From Natronospira proteinivora (GTDB lineage: Bacteria > Pseudomonadota > Gammaproteobacteria > Natronospirales > Natronospiraceae), in assembly GCF_024170465.1 (NCBI RefSeq), contig NZ_JALJYF010000001.1:1505221-1569220 (forward strand): a stretch of 64,000 nt of DNA. The letters run 5' to 3'. The notes under the pieces are model-generated. The model did no database searches. It had not been told where the DNA came from and saw nothing but the letters and a program-made list of their open reading frames with translations. Below are positions 24,772 through 34,961 of the stretch, piece by piece. The position numbers were made by a program, and so were the translations under genes. Numbering within the stretch: the stretch's first letter is position 1; every line of letters starts with the position of its first letter.

Positions 24772-25461
24772 TCAAAATTCCCAAGCAAAACCCAGCGTCA
24801 CCCAGTCGTCATCGCTATTGTCCAGATTCCAACCATAGCTGACATCGAGAACACCGTCAGTCTGGCCAAGAGCGAAGCGGAAGCCCGTCTGGGCAAAGGT
24901 ATCATCCTCGGTACTCTCCAGCACCTCAGCAATCCATTCCACGCCCCCACCGATGGCAAGCTGGGAACCAACGCCGTAGAAGCCGCTGGTCTCGTCATCG
25001 TCACTGGCACGGTCCTGCATGACACCTACATTCACATGGACCAGCCAATCACCGTCTGCCAGGGGGAAAGTCACCGGCACATAGGCCATGATTTCATCCA
25101 GCGAGGCAGAATCATCAAAAGCGCTTGTAATCACCAGGCCCAGACCAAAATCATCACCGGCTTCAAAATCTCGCCAGAGGTACTTGCCTTCCAGGCCATA
25201 GCCCTCGTCCCGACCAGATCCCATGGAGACGGACTCAATCACGCCCGTCACTTCCAAACCATTGGCAAAAGCGTAGGCAGGTTGGACGGTGAAGGCGTCC
25301 GCCGAGGAGCCAAAGTCTTCATACCAGGCTTCCACACCGAATGTCTGGGGGGGTATCACGGCAGCATCATCCACCAACCAGTGACCACCGGAAGCGTTGA
25401 CGCTGAAGGGGCTCAGGCAAACGGCTGTAGCCATCAGGGGAAAAAGTGTCTGCTTTTTCAT
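24772..25461 (-). CDS. Outer-membrane beta-barrel protein of unknown function
   Basis: A 229-residue exported protein: signal peptide about residues 1-22 (KKQTLFPLMATAVCLSPFSV, then ASG), then alternating amphipathic strands and a C-terminal Phe (GFAWEF), the recognition signal of the BAM machinery. The mature protein is very acidic. It is probably a small porin or structural barrel; no family name can be given. ATG with GGAG six bases upstream; a TTG twelve bases earlier is less likely. It lies 71 bp upstream of mgtE on the same strand with only a weak GAGCGGC hairpin between, so co-expression with the Mg transporter is possible. Confidence 0.75.
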   Translation of the reverse strand: MKKQTLFPLMATAVCLSPFSVNASGGHWLVDDAAVIPPQTFGVEAWYEDFGSSADAFTVQPAYAFANGLEVTGVIESVSMGSGRDEGYGLEGKYLWRDFEAGDDFGLGLVITSAFDDSASLDEIMAYVPVTFPLADGDWLVHVNVGVMQDRASDDDETSGFYGVGSQLAIGGGVEWIAEVLESTEDDTFAQTGFRFALGQTDGVLDVSYGWNLDNSDDDWVTLGFAWEF

Positions 25462-25917
25462 GGTGTTCTCCAAATTTCAAGTATGCACGGGGCTTATGAA
25501 TCCCGATGACATGCAGACTCAGTCACGCAGAACACGGATACATTGCCAAAGCTAGCAGGCCTGCCTGTCATTTTCATTACAGACGCAGACATAGCCTCGG
25601 CAAATACCGAGTTGTACTGGCACTTTGGAGAAACGGGCTGGCGATGAACTTGGGGCGAGTATCGGCATCTGACCGATCAGTTCACGCTGTGGAGTTCACG
25701 CAAGACCGCTTCACGAAGAAGCTCGCGAAGCGGTCAAAAGGAAGGATTTCCAGTGAGACGGCCTCGCGGCTTCAGCTTGTCCTACCCATCATCGGGCATC
25801 TACTGCTAACGTCCAACTGGGGGTTCCTCCTTTTCGCGTAAAGTGTGCTGGCGCATTATACGAATACCGCCCCCACTGTCAACCGAAAATAACCGCCCGT
25901 GATTAATACTTGGGGTG
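25462..25917. other. 456-bp intergenic region, no gene supported
   Basis: A plus-strand frame of 111 codons (25506-25841) is open but has no Shine-Dalgarno sequence, atypical composition and no recognisable motif, so I do not call it. A GCTAACGTCCAACT stretch near 25807 looks vaguely like an attC core but has no partner. The region holds the promoter of the outer-membrane protein gene and the 3' end of thyA transcription. Confidence 0.4.
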
Positions 25918-26712
25918 TCAGACAGCCACCGGCGCCTTGATATGGGGATGAGGCTCATAATCCACGACCTCGAAATCTTCGAAACGATAGTCGAAGAGGC
26001 TCCCGGGTTTACGATGAATCTTTAGCCGCGGCAGTTTCCGGGGTTCCCGCTGAAGCTGGGTATCAGCCTGATCCAGATGGTTGAGGTAGAGGTGGCAGTC
26101 ACCACCGGTCCAGATGAAATCCCCCACCTCCAGGTCCAGTTGCTGGGCCATCATGTGGAGCAGAATGGAATAGGAGGCAATATTAAACGGCAGGCCCAGG
26201 AAGATATCGGCGCTGCGCTGATAGAGCTGACAGGACAGTCGGCCTTCGGCCACATAGAATTGGAAGAAGGCGTGACAGGGCGCCAGTGCCATATGATCCA
26301 ACTGGCCCACATTCCAGGCGGAGACAATCATGCGCCGGGAGTCCGGGGTGTGGCGAATCTGATCCATCACTCGGGCGATCTGATCAATATACTGGCCATC
26401 GGGGCTGGGCCAGGAACGCCATTGATAGCCATACACCGGGCCCAGGTCGCCGCCCTCATCGGCCCAGGCATCCCAAATCTTGACCTTGTTCTCCTGCAAA
26501 TAGCGGATATTGGTATCCCCACTCAGAAACCACAGTAATTCATGAATGATGGATCTGAAATGCAGCTTCTTGGTGGTCACGGCCGGAAAACCCTGGCTCA
26601 GGTCAAAGCGCATCTGATGACCAAACACACTCAGGGTGCCGGTACCGGTGCGATCGTCCTTCTCATGGCCCTGCTCCCGGACCAATCGCATAAGATCCAG
26701 ATAGGCCTTCAT
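25918..26712 (-). CDS. thyA: Thymidylate synthase
   Basis: A 264-residue enzyme that methylates dUMP to dTMP using methylene-tetrahydrofolate. The length and Cys146 ([11 protein letters not shown]) match Escherichia coli ThyA exactly. [12 protein letters not shown] and [17 protein letters not shown] are conserved folate and dUMP regions. It overlaps lgt by 4 bp (ATGA), the common lgt-thyA operon of proteobacteria. Confidence 0.97.
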   Translation of the reverse strand: MKAYLDLMRLVREQGHEKDDRTGTGTLSVFGHQMRFDLSQGFPAVTTKKLHFRSIIHELLWFLSGDTNIRYLQENKVKIWDAWADEGGDLGPVYGYQWRSWPSPDGQYIDQIARVMDQIRHTPDSRRMIVSAWNVGQLDHMALAPCHAFFQFYVAEGRLSCQLYQRSADIFLGLPFNIASYSILLHMMAQQLDLEVGDFIWTGGDCHLYLNHLDQADTQLQREPRKLPRLKIHRKPGSLFDYRFEDFEVVDYEPHPHIKAPVAV

Positions 26713-27521
26713 GATGCTGCCCTCGCTTCTCGATCCGCTTTGCTGGGTGGATAAACGGAGTTACCCCGGGACAGCGCGATCAGCACCACGCCGACGGCAA
26801 TCAAGGGCAGCGACAACAGCTGCCCCATGGTCAGCCAGTCCCAGGCCAAATAACCGATATGCTCGTCCGGCATCCGCACAAATTCCACCAGGAAGCGGAA
26901 GATACCGTACAACAGCGCGAACATGCCGGAGATGAACATGCGGGGACGCGGCTTGGCCGACAGCCAGAACAGCACAATAAACAACACCAGCCCTTCCAGC
27001 GCTGCCTGGTAGAGCTGGGACGGATGCCGGGCCACACCGTTAACAATCATGCCGAAGGGGCTGTCGGTAGGCTTGCCCCAGAGTTCACTGTTGATGAAAT
27101 TGCCGATACGCCCCAGGCCCAGGCCAATGGGGACCACCGGGGCGATGAAATCGCTGATATCGAAGAAATTACGTCCGTCCCGGCGACCATACAACCAGAT
27201 GGCCACCAAGACCCCCAGCAGGCCGCCGTGGAAGCTCATGCCCCCCTGCCAGATCCGCAGAATAAGCGTGGGGTCATCCATGTAGGCGCCGAAGTTGTAG
27301 AAGAGGATATAACCCAGGCGGCCGCCAAGGATAATGCCCAGTACCACATAGAAGGTCATGTCAGCCAGTGCCTGACTGTCCCAGCCCACATCCGGCCGCC
27401 GGGTTCGGCGTGCCAGCAGCCACCAGGCACCCAGCACGCCAAAGACGTACATCAAGCCATACCAGTGAATGGCCATCGGCCCCAGGGAAATGGCGACCGG
27501 GTCAATATCTGGGTAATGCAT
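26709..27521 (-). CDS. lgt: Prolipoprotein diacylglyceryl transferase
   Basis: A 270-residue, seven-helix inner-membrane enzyme that adds diacylglycerol to the lipobox Cys of prolipoproteins. [11 protein letters not shown], the essential His in MSFHGGLLG and the family signature [13 protein letters not shown] are all present. The ATG with GGGGAA upstream is chosen over a TTG 24 bp earlier. It is first in an operon with thyA. Confidence 0.96.
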   Translation of the reverse strand: MHYPDIDPVAISLGPMAIHWYGLMYVFGVLGAWWLLARRTRRPDVGWDSQALADMTFYVVLGIILGGRLGYILFYNFGAYMDDPTLILRIWQGGMSFHGGLLGVLVAIWLYGRRDGRNFFDISDFIAPVVPIGLGLGRIGNFINSELWGKPTDSPFGMIVNGVARHPSQLYQAALEGLVLFIVLFWLSAKPRPRMFISGMFALLYGIFRFLVEFVRMPDEHIGYLAWDWLTMGQLLSLPLIAVGVVLIALSRGNSVYPPSKADREARAAS

Positions 27522-27690
27522 GGGCGTTCCCCTGTCGGGTGGCAACTGCCGGAGTGAATAATGTTTATCGGCTAAAGAGCGCTAGTTTACCGAATCGGCA
27601 AGGCGGGGAGAAACTCGGCTGAAGTCTTGGGCCGGATTGGGATAGAATGCGCCTCCCACAGCGCATTCCCAGTCCAGGAGTTTGATCAAC

Positions 27691-28890
27691 ATGGCGTATC
27701 CCGAATTGCAACTGAAGAAGAGCGAGGATCGTCGACTCCGGGCCGGCCATGCCTGGATATTCAGTAATGAAGTGGATTCCGGCAAAACCGCCCTGACCGA
27801 TTTCGAGCCGGGCACCCTGGTGAATGTGCTCGGCCAGGGGGGCAAACCCCTGGGCACAGCCTATGTGAATCCCCATTCCCTGATTTGCGGCCGGGTCATC
27901 AGCCGCCGCTCGGATGTGGCCCTGGACAAGTCCCTGATCAAGCATCGTTTGAACATCGCGGCCGGTCTGCGAGAGCGCCTGTACGGCAAAGCCGCCTCTT
28001 GCCGCCTGGTGTTCGGCGAGTCCGACGGCCTGCCCGGCCTGATCGTGGACCGCTTCGATGACATCCTGGCGGTGCAGATCAGTACCGCCGGCATGGATCA
28101 TCACGCCGATGCAGTCATTCAAGCTCTGGGAGAGACCTTTCGGCCGCGAGGCATCGTTTGGCGCAACGACAATCCGATCCGGGAATTGGAAGGACTCACC
28201 GTCAGCAAGCCGAGTATTGCCAGCGGCGAGGTGCCTGACACGGTGGAAATCGAGGAATCCGGCCTGCGTTTCCAAATCGCACCGCTGGCCGGGCAAAAAA
28301 CCGGCTGGTTTTTCGATCAGCGCGCCATGCGCGAGCGCCTGGAGCACTATCTCAAACCCGGCCTGCGGGTGCTGGATGTCTACAGCTACCTGGGCGCCTG
28401 GGGCCTGCGGGCGGCCCGTCAGGCGGATGCCGAAGTCACCTGCGTGGATCGTTCCGCGGATGCCCTGTCCGGGCTGGAAGCCAATGCCGATCTCAATGAG
28501 CTGGAGGTGGCCACCATCGAAGGCGATGCCATGGCGGTGCTCAAGACCCTACGCCAGGAAGAAGAGAAATTCGATCTGGTGATCGTGGACCCGCCCGCCC
28601 TGATCAAGCGCAGAAAAGATGCCAAGCAAGGACGCCAGGCCTATCGCCAGCTGAACCAGGCCGCCCTCCAGGTATTGGAGAAAAACGGCATTCTGGTATC
28701 AGCCTCCTGCTCCTCCCATCTGGCGCAGGCGGATCTGATCCGTACCGTACAAGCCGCCAGCCGGCATCTGGATCGCTCGGCCCAGCTGCTGGAAGTGGGC
28801 GGTCAGGGGCCGGATCATCCCATTCATCCGGCGATTCCGGAAACCGCCTACCTCAAGACCGCCTTCTTCCGCATCCTACCCAGTTGGTAA
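27691..28890 (+). CDS. rlmI: 23S rRNA (cytosine-1962-C5) methyltransferase RlmI family
   Basis: A 399-residue class I SAM-dependent methyltransferase with an N-terminal PUA domain (KKSEDRRLRAGHAWIFSNEV). The EEDB-type central region QKTGWFFDQRAMRE and the SAM motif VLDVYSYLGAWGLRAA are typical. The catalytic VDPPALIKRR and VSASCSSH supply the motif IV and VI residues of m5C methyltransferases. It modifies 23S rRNA. ATG preceded by AGGAG ten bases upstream; a TTG nine bases earlier is too close to that site. Confidence 0.92.
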   Translation: MAYPELQLKKSEDRRLRAGHAWIFSNEVDSGKTALTDFEPGTLVNVLGQGGKPLGTAYVNPHSLICGRVISRRSDVALDKSLIKHRLNIAAGLRERLYGKAASCRLVFGESDGLPGLIVDRFDDILAVQISTAGMDHHADAVIQALGETFRPRGIVWRNDNPIRELEGLTVSKPSIASGEVPDTVEIEESGLRFQIAPLAGQKTGWFFDQRAMRERLEHYLKPGLRVLDVYSYLGAWGLRAARQADAEVTCVDRSADALSGLEANADLNELEVATIEGDAMAVLKTLRQEEEKFDLVIVDPPALIKRRKDAKQGRQAYRQLNQAALQVLEKNGILVSASCSSHLAQADLIRTVQAASRHLDRSAQLLEVGGQGPDHPIHPAIPETAYLKTAFFRILPSW

Positions 28891-28922
28891 GCAGGCATCA
28901 GCAGCCGCTGGCTCCGCCGACA

Positions 28923-31757
28923 TCAATGGTGCCGGCGGAGCCAGCGGCCATCCTCGCGAAACACCTCGGTGGTGGGCCAGAAGTTGAGATCGGTCTTGAG
29001 CGTCACCACCTGCGTGGTCCCATCCCAGTCTTCCAGGCGCAGCCGCACGGGCTCACGATGCTGTCGCTCGGAAACCGCCTCCAGAAAGGCGTCCAGATCC
29101 CGCACTGTCTCGCCATCCACCTCGATGATGCGGCGGCCCGGGTTAAGGCCGAAGCGGCTGGCCGGTGAGCCGTAACTGAAGTTGGAAACAAACACACCCC
29201 GGCGCGGCACGCCGCGCTGGGCCGCCATGGCCCGGTGCGGCTCATGCAGAACGGCACCGGCCCAGTGCAGGACCCGCTCCACACCACGGCCTTCCATCCG
29301 CTCCGTGGGTACGTCGACGTCCATCATTTCGCCGTCCCGGAGGATGGTCAAAGCCACCGACTCAGCCTGGCTGGCTTCATTCAGGGTCTGGAAATCATTC
29401 ACCGGTTGATCATTGACCGCCAATACCAGATCACCGGACTCCAGCACCTCCTCGGCGGGGGCGCCGGCCACAATCCGCTCCACGGACAACACCCCGCGCG
29501 GTTGATCGTCCAGGTCAGAGATCACCCGGACCCATTCTTCCGGCAGACCCAGCTTGCGGGCGCTGGACATGGGCATGAGCAGGAACTCCACTTCCAGGGA
29601 ACGCAGGGCCTGTTCCTCTCGATACTGCCGCAGCGCAGTCTGGATGACATCGGCGGGAATACCCTTGAAGGCGCCGTCGCGGGCACCCTGCTTGCCGTAA
29701 TCCGCCCACAGGGCCTGAATCCGGCCATGACGGTCCGCCAGCACACCGCCCACATCACTGGGCGGGTTGGCCACCGACAAAGTCTCCAGATTCACATCCC
29801 GGAAGCGAAAGCTGGAAGACAGGGACAATCGCAAGGGATCGAAACTGCCGGCTTCAGTCCGTCGTGACATCAGAGACTGATCCGGGCGGTGGCCCACCAC
29901 CCAGATATCATCGCCACTGCGCGGCCGACGGGGATTGAAGCTGGCGGAACGCACCTCACTGCCCACCAGCAGGACCGGGTCATACTGGACCAGCGCCAGG
30001 TTGTTCAGTGGGTGCAAGAACACGACCTCCCCCGGCACTTCCATGGAACTGGCGAAGGTCAGGCGCAGGTCCCCCATGCGGCTGGGCACGGCGGAGCGGT
30101 CGGTGAGCACCAGCCCCTCGGCGGCATCCACCACCACGCCGGTACCGGTAAATCCGACCCCATCCATGCCCTCTACCCGATAGGGCATATCGAACTCCAC
30201 CCAGACCAGGGAACGGGACAATCGCTGGGCTCGCTCGTCACGGTAATCGCCAAAGCGCACCGTGCCCGCCTGCAGATTTCGATTCTCCGGGGCCGAGGCA
30301 AATTCCTCACAGGGCCAGCGACCGGTATTCGCCTCCATTCGACATTGGCGGCCCGGGAACCAGGTGCGATCGATGCTCAGCGTGGCCAGAACTTCCCGGT
30401 GGGGCTCGTCCAGACGGGTGTAGCGCACAGGCACCCGGGCTCCATCGTTCAGGCCTTCAAAGACCTCTCTGAATGTCTCGATATCCGGCGTTTCCTGACC
30501 ATCCAGGCTGCGGATGATGGAGCCTCGGGGAATCCCGGCCCGGCCCAGCATGAAGCCGGGGGCGGCCACATAAACCGATCCGGGCGGGCGATTAAAATGC
30601 CGGGCCTGTTGGTAGGACAGGGGATTGAGCGTGGCGCCACCGGCCTCCACATACTCGGTGGGCGTGATCGTCTTCAAATCACCTACGGTCAGCTCCACCC
30701 GTTGGGTTTCGCTGCCGCGACGGATATCCAGCTGCAGGGTTTCGCCCACCCGCTCATCCAGAATATCGGCCAGGGGCACAAACTGGGTAACCAGTTCCCC
30801 ATTGATTCGCAGGAGGATGTCCCCGGGCCGTAATTTCTCATAGGCAGGCCCTTCGGGGACCACCCGGTCAACCACCAGCATGCCGGTCTGTTCCGGGTAA
30901 GCCAGGCGAGCGGCGGTCTCGGTATCCTCGTCCAGGCCCAGACGACGAAGTTCGTCATAGGATTCACGGATAAAGGTGGTCTGAAGCGTGCCCCGGGTAA
31001 TAGGCTCGTCCGCCTGCAACTTTTCCAGCACGCGAATGGCACGGTCCAGGGGCAGAAAATAACTGGAGCTGGCATCCATGCGCCCGGCGGCATTCAGCGC
31101 CAGGGCCGCCCCGGCCCGATTGATAACCGGTGAGCCGGAAGAGCCGCCGCTGGTGCCGGACGCCGCCTGTAGATAAAAGGTATTGAAATCGTTGTAACGC
31201 CCCCGCCCGTAGTCAGGGGCATCCCGATCCAGACGGGCCAGGGTTCCGGTGAGAATGGACAAACGCTCACCGGCATCATTACCCACCACCCGAATATCCT
31301 CGCCCACCCGGGCGGCCTCCGGTGCCAGTTCGATGTTCACCGGGTCGATATGACGCAGGTCGTCGGGGTCGTAGCGGAAGAAACCGAAATCATGGACCGG
31401 GTCCCGGTAGACGGGGGTCAAATCCACTTCCTCGGAGTTCTGAAAGACCGCCTCGGCCACCACCGGCCCCGGAAAGACCACATGGCGATTGGTAAGAATC
31501 AGGCCCCGCTCGGCGTCCACCACAAAACCGGTGGCCTCGGTGGTGCTCTCCCATTCCGTATCAAAGGGGCGGGGGGCATCCACCCGGATCTTCACCACGC
31601 CCGGGGCAATCCGGTCCAGGGTCTCCGCCCAACTGGGCTCGGCAGCCACCGGCCGGACGAGGCTGAAAAGAATGAGCCCGGCGAACAGCAGCCAGAACAA
31701 ATGGAAATGGATGGGCGCATGCTTCCTCGCCTGTCTCATTCTCGACACCATGCTCAC
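28923..31757 (-). CDS. Large membrane-anchored trypsin-like protease with duplicated protease-PDZ units (Nma111-like)
   Basis: A 944-residue protein with a hydrophobic N-terminal anchor or signal at residues 18-39. The first protease domain has a full triad: His92 (LTNRHVV), Asp123 (VHDFGFF) and Ser207 (GGSSGSPV). PDZ-type regions follow (MLVVDRVVPEGPAYEKLRPG, and later SIIRSLDGQE). A second protease-like domain near residues 500-720 has Ser in place of the His (LTDRSAV) and no GxSGSP, so it is a pseudo-protease; C-terminal PDZ repeats follow. This architecture, GGSSGSPV included, recalls yeast Nma111 and bacterial relatives rather than DegP. It should act in the periplasm. It is the last gene of a long minus-strand run after a PfkB-type kinase. 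Confidence 0.82.
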   Translation of the reverse strand: MSMVSRMRQARKHAPIHFHLFWLLFAGLILFSLVRPVAAEPSWAETLDRIAPGVVKIRVDAPRPFDTEWESTTEATGFVVDAERGLILTNRHVVFPGPVVAEAVFQNSEEVDLTPVYRDPVHDFGFFRYDPDDLRHIDPVNIELAPEAARVGEDIRVVGNDAGERLSILTGTLARLDRDAPDYGRGRYNDFNTFYLQAASGTSGGSSGSPVINRAGAALALNAAGRMDASSSYFLPLDRAIRVLEKLQADEPITRGTLQTTFIRESYDELRRLGLDEDTETAARLAYPEQTGMLVVDRVVPEGPAYEKLRPGDILLRINGELVTQFVPLADILDERVGETLQLDIRRGSETQRVELTVGDLKTITPTEYVEAGGATLNPLSYQQARHFNRPPGSVYVAAPGFMLGRAGIPRGSIIRSLDGQETPDIETFREVFEGLNDGARVPVRYTRLDEPHREVLATLSIDRTWFPGRQCRMEANTGRWPCEEFASAPENRNLQAGTVRFGDYRDERAQRLSRSLVWVEFDMPYRVEGMDGVGFTGTGVVVDAAEGLVLTDRSAVPSRMGDLRLTFASSMEVPGEVVFLHPLNNLALVQYDPVLLVGSEVRSASFNPRRPRSGDDIWVVGHRPDQSLMSRRTEAGSFDPLRLSLSSSFRFRDVNLETLSVANPPSDVGGVLADRHGRIQALWADYGKQGARDGAFKGIPADVIQTALRQYREEQALRSLEVEFLLMPMSSARKLGLPEEWVRVISDLDDQPRGVLSVERIVAGAPAEEVLESGDLVLAVNDQPVNDFQTLNEASQAESVALTILRDGEMMDVDVPTERMEGRGVERVLHWAGAVLHEPHRAMAAQRGVPRRGVFVSNFSYGSPASRFGLNPGRRIIEVDGETVRDLDAFLEAVSERQHREPVRLRLEDWDGTTQVVTLKTDLNFWPTTEVFREDGRWLRRHH

Positions 31758-31774
31758 CTCAGGTTGTGGGCCTC

Positions 31775-32710
31775 TCAGCCCAGGTCTACGCCAAAGATAT
31801 TACGAAAACTGGACTCAAACTGGGCCCGATCAAAACGATGGTTCTGGGTTCCATGCTGAGCCACTTTCAGTGAACCCATCAAGGAAGCGATACGGCCGGT
31901 GGTCTGCCAGTCCCAATCATTCATCAGCCCGTAAAGCAGGCCGGCTCGATAGGCATCGCCACAGCCAGTGGGGTCATTCACTGCCGACGGCGTCACCGGC
32001 TCGATTTCATGGACTTGGTCACCGGCATAAATCACAGAACCGTGAGCCCCGCGAGTTACGATCATGGCCTCCACCCGACTGGCCAGCGCCTCCCGGGACA
32101 GGCCCGTACGTTCTTCGAGCATTCCCGCCTCATAATCGTTCACTGCCAGCCAACGGGCCTTGTCCACAAAATCCAGCAGTTCTTCGCCATTGAACATGGG
32201 CAAGCCCTGGCCGGGATCGAAGATGAAGGGAATACCGGCCTCGGCGAACTCCCGAGCGTGCTGAATCATGCCATCGCGACCATCCGGGGCCACAATGCCC
32301 AACTTGATGCCGGCATCGCTGGGCACGGATTGAATATGGGAGTGGTTCATGGCGCCGGGGTGGAAAGCGGTGATCTGGTTGTCATCCAGGTCGGTGGTAA
32401 TAAAGGCCTGGGCGGTATATTCACTATTTACCTGGCGTACAAAGCGCTGATCAATACCGCAGTCGTCCAGCCAGGCCCGGTAGTCATCAAAATCACTGCC
32501 CACCGTGGCCATGGGCAGGCCTTCGCCGCCCAGCAGCTTGAGGTTATAGGCAATGTTGCCGGCCGTGCCACCAAACTCCCGGCGCAGTTCCGGCACCAGG
32601 AAAGCCACGTTCAGCATGTGAACCCGATCAGGCATGATCTGGTCCTTGAAGCGGCCATTGAAGACCATGATGCTGTCGAAGGCATAGGAACCGCAGATCA
32701 GTGCCGTCAT
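31775..32710 (-). CDS. PfkB family carbohydrate/nucleoside kinase
   Basis: A 311-residue ribokinase-superfamily enzyme. The N-terminal FGGTAGNIAYNLKLLG motif binds substrate, and the C-terminal NDPTGCGDAYRAG holds the anion hole and catalytic base Asp252. The pattern is nearest to adenosine kinase-like members of proteobacteria, but ribose, fructose or nucleoside substrates cannot be separated from sequence alone. It lies 155 bp downstream of gcvPB and 17 bp upstream of the large protease gene. Confidence 0.85.
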   Translation of the reverse strand: MTALICGSYAFDSIMVFNGRFKDQIMPDRVHMLNVAFLVPELRREFGGTAGNIAYNLKLLGGEGLPMATVGSDFDDYRAWLDDCGIDQRFVRQVNSEYTAQAFITTDLDDNQITAFHPGAMNHSHIQSVPSDAGIKLGIVAPDGRDGMIQHAREFAEAGIPFIFDPGQGLPMFNGEELLDFVDKARWLAVNDYEAGMLEERTGLSREALASRVEAMIVTRGAHGSVIYAGDQVHEIEPVTPSAVNDPTGCGDAYRAGLLYGLMNDWDWQTTGRIASLMGSLKVAQHGTQNHRFDRAQFESSFRNIFGVDLG

Positions 32711-32865
32711 TTGATGACTCCTTGTTTCATGAATGCTAGCCCGGGTAGAGCAAGGGGCTTAATCAGAAAATATCTCACGAAAAAACGCCAAGTGGCCAAG
32801 GAAATGGATGCGAACTCCCCGGCGACTTGGCGTCCTTGTGGGTCTTGATCTATAAGCAATCGTCA

Positions 32866-34323
32866 CTAGGCGGCATTGGCCTTGCGCCAGGCCAGGTCCA
32901 GCTGCTTGGCCGCCTTGACGTCGTCCAAACGCTTGACCGGCAATGTATAGGGTGCCCCCTTGAGCTTGGCCGGGTCCGTCTCGCCTTCCCGCTTGATGGC
33001 GACCATTGCCTCCACGAAACCGTCCAGTTCTTCCTTGGCTTCGGTCTCGGTGGGCTCAATGAGCAAACACTCCGGAACCAGCAGGGGAAAGTACATGGTG
33101 GGCGCGTGATAGCCATAATCCAGTAGACGCTTGGCGTAATCGGTGGCGATAACACCGTCTTCCTTGGCTTGGCGCTTCAGTGTAACAATGAACTCGTGAC
33201 TGGCGCGGCGATCCGGATAGGCCAGGTCGAATCCGGCCTCCCGCAGCTTCACCATCAGATAGTTGGCATTGAGGGTGGCGTATTCGCCCACCCGCTGCAT
33301 GCCTTCCCGGCCCAGCATGCGGGCATAGATATAGGCCCGCAGGAGAACCCCGGCATTGCCCATGAAGGCGGAGAGCCGGCCAATGCTGTTGGGCAGCTCC
33401 TCGTCCTTGCTCCAGCGGAAGCCCTCGCCTTCCTTGACCACCACCGGACCCGGCATGAAGGGCTTGAGCCGTTCACTGACACCAATGGCGCCGGAGCCCG
33501 GCCCACCACCACCATGGGGCGTGGAGAAGGTCTTATGGAGATTCATGTGAATCACATCGAAACCCATGTCCCCCGGGCGCACCTTGCCCAGAATGGCATT
33601 GAGGTTGGCACCATCGTAATAGAGCAGGCCGCCGGCCTCATGGATGATCTTTGCCATGTCCTCGATCTTGCGGTCGAAGACCCCCACCGTGGAGGGGTTG
33701 GTGAGCATGATGCCGGCGGTCTTCGGCCCCACCACTTCCCGCAGGGCATCCAGATCCACATCGCCGTCCTTGCCGGTGGGGATTTCCCGCACCTTGCAGC
33801 CACACATGGTAGCGGTGGCCGGATTGGTGCCGTGAGCGGCATCGGGGACGATGATCTCATCGCGCTCATGGTCGCCACGGCTCTCGTGGTAGGCCCGGAT
33901 CATCGCCACACCGGAGAATTCCCCCTGGGCACCGGCCATGGGGGTCAGGGAGACGCCGGCCATGCCGGTGACTTCCTGAAGAATATCCTGAAGGTCATGC
34001 ATGCAGGCGAGAAAACCCTGGCCATGGCTTTCCGGCCCCAGCGGATGGCGGGACAGGAAACCCGGCAACATGGCCAAGGTATTACAGGCCCGCGGGTTGT
34101 ATTTCATGGTGCAGGAACCCAGGGGATAGAAATGGGTATCAATGGAGAAATTTTTCTGGGACAGACGGGTGTAGTGGCGAACCACCTGCAACTCCGACAC
34201 CGCCGGCAATTCCGGCGCCTCTCGGCGACGGAAGGCTTCTGGAATATCATCCATGGCCGGGTATTCCTGGGGTGCCTGGGCGTAAGCGCGGCGCCCCTGA
34301 CGGGCATGTTCAAAGATCATCAT
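32866..34323 (-). CDS. gcvPB: Glycine dehydrogenase (decarboxylating) subunit 2
   Basis: A 485-residue half of the P-protein, which decarboxylates glycine and passes the aminomethyl group to lipoyl-GcvH. The PLP lysine is in [18 protein letters not shown]. The N-terminal [20 protein letters not shown] is the family signature. The P-protein is split into two genes here, as in many bacteria. Unusually, tpx lies between gcvPA and gcvPB on the same strand. Confidence 0.96.
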   Translation of the reverse strand: MMIFEHARQGRRAYAQAPQEYPAMDDIPEAFRRREAPELPAVSELQVVRHYTRLSQKNFSIDTHFYPLGSCTMKYNPRACNTLAMLPGFLSRHPLGPESHGQGFLACMHDLQDILQEVTGMAGVSLTPMAGAQGEFSGVAMIRAYHESRGDHERDEIIVPDAAHGTNPATATMCGCKVREIPTGKDGDVDLDALREVVGPKTAGIMLTNPSTVGVFDRKIEDMAKIIHEAGGLLYYDGANLNAILGKVRPGDMGFDVIHMNLHKTFSTPHGGGGPGSGAIGVSERLKPFMPGPVVVKEGEGFRWSKDEELPNSIGRLSAFMGNAGVLLRAYIYARMLGREGMQRVGEYATLNANYLMVKLREAGFDLAYPDRRASHEFIVTLKRQAKEDGVIATDYAKRLLDYGYHAPTMYFPLLVPECLLIEPTETEAKEELDGFVEAMVAIKREGETDPAKLKGAPYTLPVKRLDDVKAAKQLDLAWRKANAA

Positions 34324-34412
34324 GGTCGTCTGTTCCCAGTCGTATTCGTGTTCCGCTCAATGAGGTCCAGGCCGGTGAGTCCAGCCTGATCATTTCAAGC
34401 AAGTGCCATAAT

Positions 34413-34913
34413 TCAGCCAAGGGCCTTGATAGCCGCTTCGTAATCCGGTTCCTCGGCGATCTCCGGAACCAGTTCCCGATACACCACCTTGTCGTTCTCA
34501 TCCAAGACCACCACCGCACGGGCAGTGATGCCGGCCATGGGGCCGTCTTCGATCAACACCCCGTAATCCCGGGCGAAATCACGGCTGCGCATCAGCGACA
34601 GGTTCACCACATTGTCCAGAGATTCATCCGAGCAGAAACGTTCCATGGCAAAGGGCAGATCCGCCGAGATCATCAGCATCACGGTGTCGGAATGCTGGCT
34701 GGCATGCTGGTTGAACTTGCGCGTGGAATTGGCGCAAACCGGCGTATCCATGCTGGGGAAGATGTTGAGCAGTTTCTTCTTGCCGGCAAAATCCGACAGG
34801 CTCTTGTCGGACAGGTCCTTGGCGGTCAGGCGAAAATCCGGGGCCTTGTCGCCCACTGCCGGCATGTCTCCATTGGTGTGGATCTCATTGCCTTTCAGGG
34901 TAATCGTCGCCAT
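34413..34913 (-). CDS. tpx: Thiol peroxidase (Tpx)
   Basis: A 166-residue atypical 2-Cys peroxiredoxin. Peroxidatic Cys60 is in [16 protein letters not shown] and resolving Cys94 in ERFCSDESL, aligned with Cys61 and Cys95 of Escherichia coli. It reduces lipid or hydrogen peroxides with thioredoxin, in the cytoplasm or periplasm; no signal peptide is seen. ATG with AAAGGAG at good spacing. It sits inside the glycine cleavage operon, 48 bp after gcvPA and 89 bp before gcvPB. Confidence 0.96.
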   Translation of the reverse strand: MATITLKGNEIHTNGDMPAVGDKAPDFRLTAKDLSDKSLSDFAGKKKLLNIFPSMDTPVCANSTRKFNQHASQHSDTVMLMISADLPFAMERFCSDESLDNVVNLSLMRSRDFARDYGVLIEDGPMAGITARAVVVLDENDKVVYRELVPEIAEEPDYEAAIKALG

Positions 34914-34961
34914 TGATGCAAACTCCTTTAACGGGCTGGTTTCAGCCACAAATGCGGCTTA

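Noticed and set aside
25800..25830. attC-like core GCTAACGTCCAACT
   Set aside because: No matching partner core or hairpin at a suitable distance, and no cassette-like gene beside it.
25506..25841. Open frame of 111 codons between the outer-membrane protein gene and thyA
   Set aside because: No Shine-Dalgarno, odd composition (many Arg, His, Ser), no motif; it looks like chance translation of intergenic DNA.
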